Shown one piece after another: positions 5,445 through 6,978 of a DNA stretch of 6,978 bases. The stretch is from NCBI RefSeq assembly GCF_937997465.1, contig NZ_CALKTQ010000219.1, positions 1 through 6,978 on the forward strand. Direction: 5' to 3'. Position numbers and translations under genes: made by a program. The number at the start of each line of letters is the position of its first letter. Position 1 is the first letter of the stretch. The DNA is from an uncultured Campylobacter sp. (lineage in GTDB: Bacteria > Campylobacterota > Campylobacteria > Campylobacterales > Campylobacteraceae). The notes beneath the pieces were generated by a model. That model searched no databases, was not told the origin of the DNA, and saw only the letters and a list, made by a program, of their open reading frames with translations.

Positions 5445-5836
5445 GAAAAATTTGTCTCGTTTGCGCTCTTGCACTAGCTCTGGCTGGCGCGGAGTGCAGT
5501 CCGTATCTAAGACTAGCCGTTATCGGCGCAAAATCAGCGCTAAATCAAATAGAAGACGAAAACATAAAGGCTACTGAAGTAAGCTGCAAAAACGATATAA
5601 TTACCTATGAATACGTCTTTAAAAACTCGCAAAACATAGACTGGGAAGCTATCTCGGACGAATATAAAAAAGAATTTACGTCTACCATGAAAGAGCTTTT
5701 GGTGGAGGATTTTTGCTCTGATCAAAATACCCTTATGGTGCTACAAAAAGCAAAAAGTATCGTAATGAACTACCGTATACCAAACGGCGCGCTTTTTAGC
5801 AAAGTAAAGCTAACCGCAAAGGACTGCGAGAAATAA
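5441..5836 (+). CDS. small secreted protein with four cysteines, function unknown
   Basis: The N-terminus is a Sec signal peptide: MRK, then a hydrophobic run ICLVCALALALAGA, with likely cleavage near A17. E18 before C19 does not fit a lipobox, so it is probably not a lipoprotein. The mature part of about 114 residues has cysteines at 19, 49, 92 and 128, enough for two disulfides, and so is probably periplasmic or exported. The layout (mixed alpha/beta, 'VSCKNDIITYEYVF', a mid-protein 'DFC', a tyrosine-rich strand, then a terminal Cys) reminds me of small uncharacterised secreted proteins seen in many proteobacteria. I cannot name a function. It overlaps the infC stop by ATGA. The only ribosome-site-like word (AAGAG, 5436-5440) touches the ATG, so translation is probably coupled to infC. 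A structured T-run hairpin follows at 5855-5933. Confidence 0.75.
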   Translation: MRKICLVCALALALAGAECSPYLRLAVIGAKSALNQIEDENIKATEVSCKNDIITYEYVFKNSQNIDWEAISDEYKKEFTSTMKELLVEDFCSDQNTLMVLQKAKSIVMNYRIPNGALFSKVKLTAKDCEK

Positions 5837-5854
5837 GCGGTATAAAAATTACAC

Positions 5855-5933
5855 AAACCGACAAGATCATAAAAACAGACAAAACGCAAAGCAAAATTTG
5901 ACGACAAATATCTGCTTTTGGATCTCGGTTTTT
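5855..5933 (+). terminator. candidate long-stem terminator after the infC block
   Basis: AAACCGA (5855-5861) pairs perfectly with TCGGTTT (5925-5931), which runs into a string of T's (5929-5933) followed by AAATTTT. Further in, GATC (5865-5868) can pair with GATC (5921-5924), and AAAGCA (5888-5893) with TGCTTT (5913-5918). The shape is a long interrupted hairpin with a T tail. It could end the infC transcript, but the stem is AT-rich and broken. Confidence 0.4.
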
Positions 5934-5949
5934 AAATTTTAAGGCATTT

Positions 5950-5955
5950 TATAAT
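5950..5955 (+). promoter_or_regulatory. TATAAT directly before the start of the 129-residue gene
   Basis: TATAAT ends one base before the ATG at 5957, after a T-rich stretch. If used, transcription would start at about 5962, inside the gene, and the annotated ATG would be missed. It may be a chance match in AT-rich DNA. Confidence 0.25.
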
Positions 5956-5956
5956 C

Positions 5957-6346
5957 ATGCAAAAAGAAAATTCAAGCAAGTCAAATCGCTACACAAACGA
6001 TCAGATCAAAGAAATTTTAAAAATACGTATCGAGCTAGCAAAAGAAATGATCTCCTGCGAAATAGCGGAGCGAGAAACGCTAAAAATCATCTCGACCTAC
6101 CCCATTCACAATCTAAACTATGACGCCAAGCGAATGCAAAAAACTCTTGTTGGCATAGGCGAATACGGCTTTGGTTGCCCTGCTAACTGGGCGCAAGCAC
6201 TGCTTGAAATAACGAGCGGCGAAGAGCGAGCGCAAATTTTTAAAGCCCTAAAAGAACAACAGCGACTATATCTCGAAAAAGACGGTAAAAATAACAAAAA
6301 GCTAGAAAAAGTCCTTCAAGCCGCCAAGCAAAATTTGACCGAATAA
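5957..6346 (+). CDS. uncharacterised cytoplasmic protein, 129 residues
   Basis: I do not recognise this gene. The product is soluble, rich in Lys, Glu and Ile, without signal peptide or membrane segment. It appears mostly helical: a long amphipathic first half (about 13-46), a middle section with YPIHNLNYDAKRMQ (48-61) and a Gly-rich turn GIGEYGFGCPANWAQ (66-80), and a charged C-terminal helix (about 87-127) with coiled-coil-like spacing. It has two cysteines (34, 74). The start has only AAGG (5941-5944), 12 bases upstream, rather far for a ribosome site. The next in-frame Met is M31. Codon use with CTA, AAA and GAG looks like the neighbouring host genes. It faces the minus-strand gene at 6563-6889 and lies after a terminator-like hairpin, so it is probably its own transcription unit. 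Confidence 0.7.
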   Translation: MQKENSSKSNRYTNDQIKEILKIRIELAKEMISCEIAERETLKIISTYPIHNLNYDAKRMQKTLVGIGEYGFGCPANWAQALLEITSGEERAQIFKALKEQQRLYLEKDGKNNKKLEKVLQAAKQNLTE

Positions 6347-6362
6347 AACCAAAAACAAACTC

Positions 6363-6500
6363 GGCAAATTTATAAAATATCGCCCGAACCCAAATTTGTA
6401 GTCTCACGAAACATACTTACGCGATAACACCAAAGAAGTAAAATTTGATAAATTTGAGCCAGAATCGCTAAAGAATAAATTTCGTATGCGACCTGCCTAA
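6363..6500 (+). pseudogene. possible decayed coding frame with one internal stop
   Basis: A plus-strand frame with host-like codons reads GKFIKYRPNPNL, then TAG (6399-6401), then SHETYLRDNTKEVKFDKF and on to EPESLKNKFRMRPA with a TAA at 6498-6500. There is no start codon or ribosome site. The opposite strand is also partly open here, so chance is a real alternative. Confidence 0.2.
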
Positions 6501-6533
6501 GGCTAAATTTTCACGCCCAAAGCGACCGCATAC
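6484..6533. repeat. 7-bp inverted repeat between convergent genes
   Basis: GTATGCG (6484-6490) and CGCATAC (6527-6533) are exact reverse complements around 36 bases, which themselves include the small palindrome GCCTAAGGC. It lies between the ends of two convergent genes, where a two-way terminator would be expected, but clear T-runs are missing. Confidence 0.3.
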
Positions 6534-6562
6534 TTAAAGCTAGAGTTCAGGACAAACCTCGA

Positions 6563-6889
6563 TTACTTGCCGACCTTTTTGCAGCACTCTCTCATGAGGC
6601 CACCGCTCTTTTTGCAGCATTGCGCGTAAGCTTGCTTTGAGAGAGCGTCATTTTTTTTCACTCTCTGAGGACCCGCACCACCCTTGCCGTACTCGTATAT
6701 CACGCCAAGCTCTTTGCAAGAGCCTGCTTCGTTATCGTTATAGTTATAACAAGCTGCCGTGAAATACTGCACCGCGTTAGCCCACTCTCCTCTGGATACG
6801 GCTCTCAATCCATCGCCGTACTCTTGGCCGCCTTGTGCCGAAGACAACACCAAACACGCCAAAAAGATCGCTAAAATCAACTTTTTCAT
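6563..6889 (-). CDS. secreted Sel1-like repeat protein, cysteine-rich (Hcp-like)
   Basis: The 108-residue product starts with a Sec signal peptide (MKKLILAIFLACLVLSSAQG), so the mature protein of about 88 residues is periplasmic or exported. It contains one recognisable Sel1/TPR-like helical repeat: EWANAVQYFTAAC (35-47), then CKELGVIYEYGKGG (58-71). Next comes a partial second repeat, DALSKQAYAQCCKKSGGLM (81-99), ending in ECCKKVGK. This is the pattern of Helicobacter cysteine-rich Hcp proteins, in which paired Cys staple each repeat. Mature cysteines are at 47, 58, 91, 92, 102 and 103. The C47-C58 loop is about three residues longer than in the Hcp repeats I recall, and the doubled CC pairs are unusual. 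Hcp relatives are many repeats long, so this is a minimal form. A role in host interaction or envelope protein binding is possible but unproven. AAGGAG lies 5 bases before the ATG (plus 6895-6900), with a good promoter upstream. Confidence 0.8.
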   Translation of the reverse strand: MKKLILAIFLACLVLSSAQGGQEYGDGLRAVSRGEWANAVQYFTAACYNYNDNEAGSCKELGVIYEYGKGGAGPQRVKKNDALSKQAYAQCCKKSGGLMRECCKKVGK

Positions 6890-6919
6890 GACGACTCCTT
6901 TGTGTGGATTTGTAAGGCA

Positions 6920-6925
6920 ATTATA
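6920..6925 (-). promoter_or_regulatory. promoter (-10) of the Sel1-like gene
   Basis: On the minus strand TATAAT follows CGTTTTTGTAG, the same T-stretch plus -10 design as the infC promoter. Transcription would begin near 6912, giving a leader of about 23 bases that includes the AAGGAG ribosome site. Confidence 0.65.
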
Positions 6926-6978
6926 CTACAAAAACGCTTTAATGTTTAGAAAATATTTATGTTATATCGTGATTAGAT

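Noticed and set aside
5540..5725. Minus-strand frame inside the secreted-protein gene
   Set aside because: The plus-strand gene has a signal peptide and coupling with infC; the opposite frame has no start signals.
1..6978. CRISPR array, toxin-antitoxin pair, restriction system or insertion sequence
   Set aside because: No regularly spaced repeats, no transposase motifs with terminal repeats, and no recognisable toxin, methylase or nuclease genes other than the terminase were seen.

Overview
The window looks like a chromosomal segment of a Campylobacter species, most likely of the oral group around C. showae, C. rectus, C. curvus and C. concisus. The reasons are a Campylobacter-type thrS followed by infC, AT-rich promoters with a T-stretch before TATAAT, intergenic DNA full of AAATTT words, and a small secreted Sel1/Hcp-like cysteine protein. 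The genus is inferred from the sequence and was not checked by search.

Region 1 (1-2357) is the end of an integrated phage-type element. Three tightly packed plus-strand genes encode a P27-like small terminase subunit, a complete large terminase (ATPase plus nuclease) and a head-tail adaptor. The tail end of one more frame lies at the left edge. TerS and TerL overlap by one base (TAATG), and TerL overlaps the adaptor by 14 bases. There is no portal, protease, capsid, tail or lysis gene after TerL, so the packaging module sits at the very border of the element.

Region 2 (2358-2935) has no convincing gene. It holds two direct repeats and a small palindrome just after the last phage gene. A piece that reads like the last ~19 bases of a tRNA including CCA is a candidate attachment site marking the element's right end. 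Further on are a strong 9-bp hairpin, a pair of tiny open frames, and two candidate thrS promoters.

Region 3 (2936-5836) is the host translation block. thrS encodes a threonyl-tRNA synthetase without a full TGS domain. infC (IF3) has a forced TTG start and its own promoter. A small secreted four-cysteine protein overlaps the infC stop by ATGA. rpmI and rplT do not follow infC, which to my knowledge is normal for Campylobacter.

Region 4 (5837-6978) is accessory or hypothetical. It holds a long hairpin ending in a T-run, a 129-residue uncharacterised cytoplasmic protein on the plus strand, a ~216-base gap with a possible decayed reading frame, and on the minus strand a secreted Sel1-like repeat protein with a clear promoter and ribosome binding site. 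The terminase genes, the translation genes and the secreted proteins are functionally separate; only thrS and infC belong to a common process.
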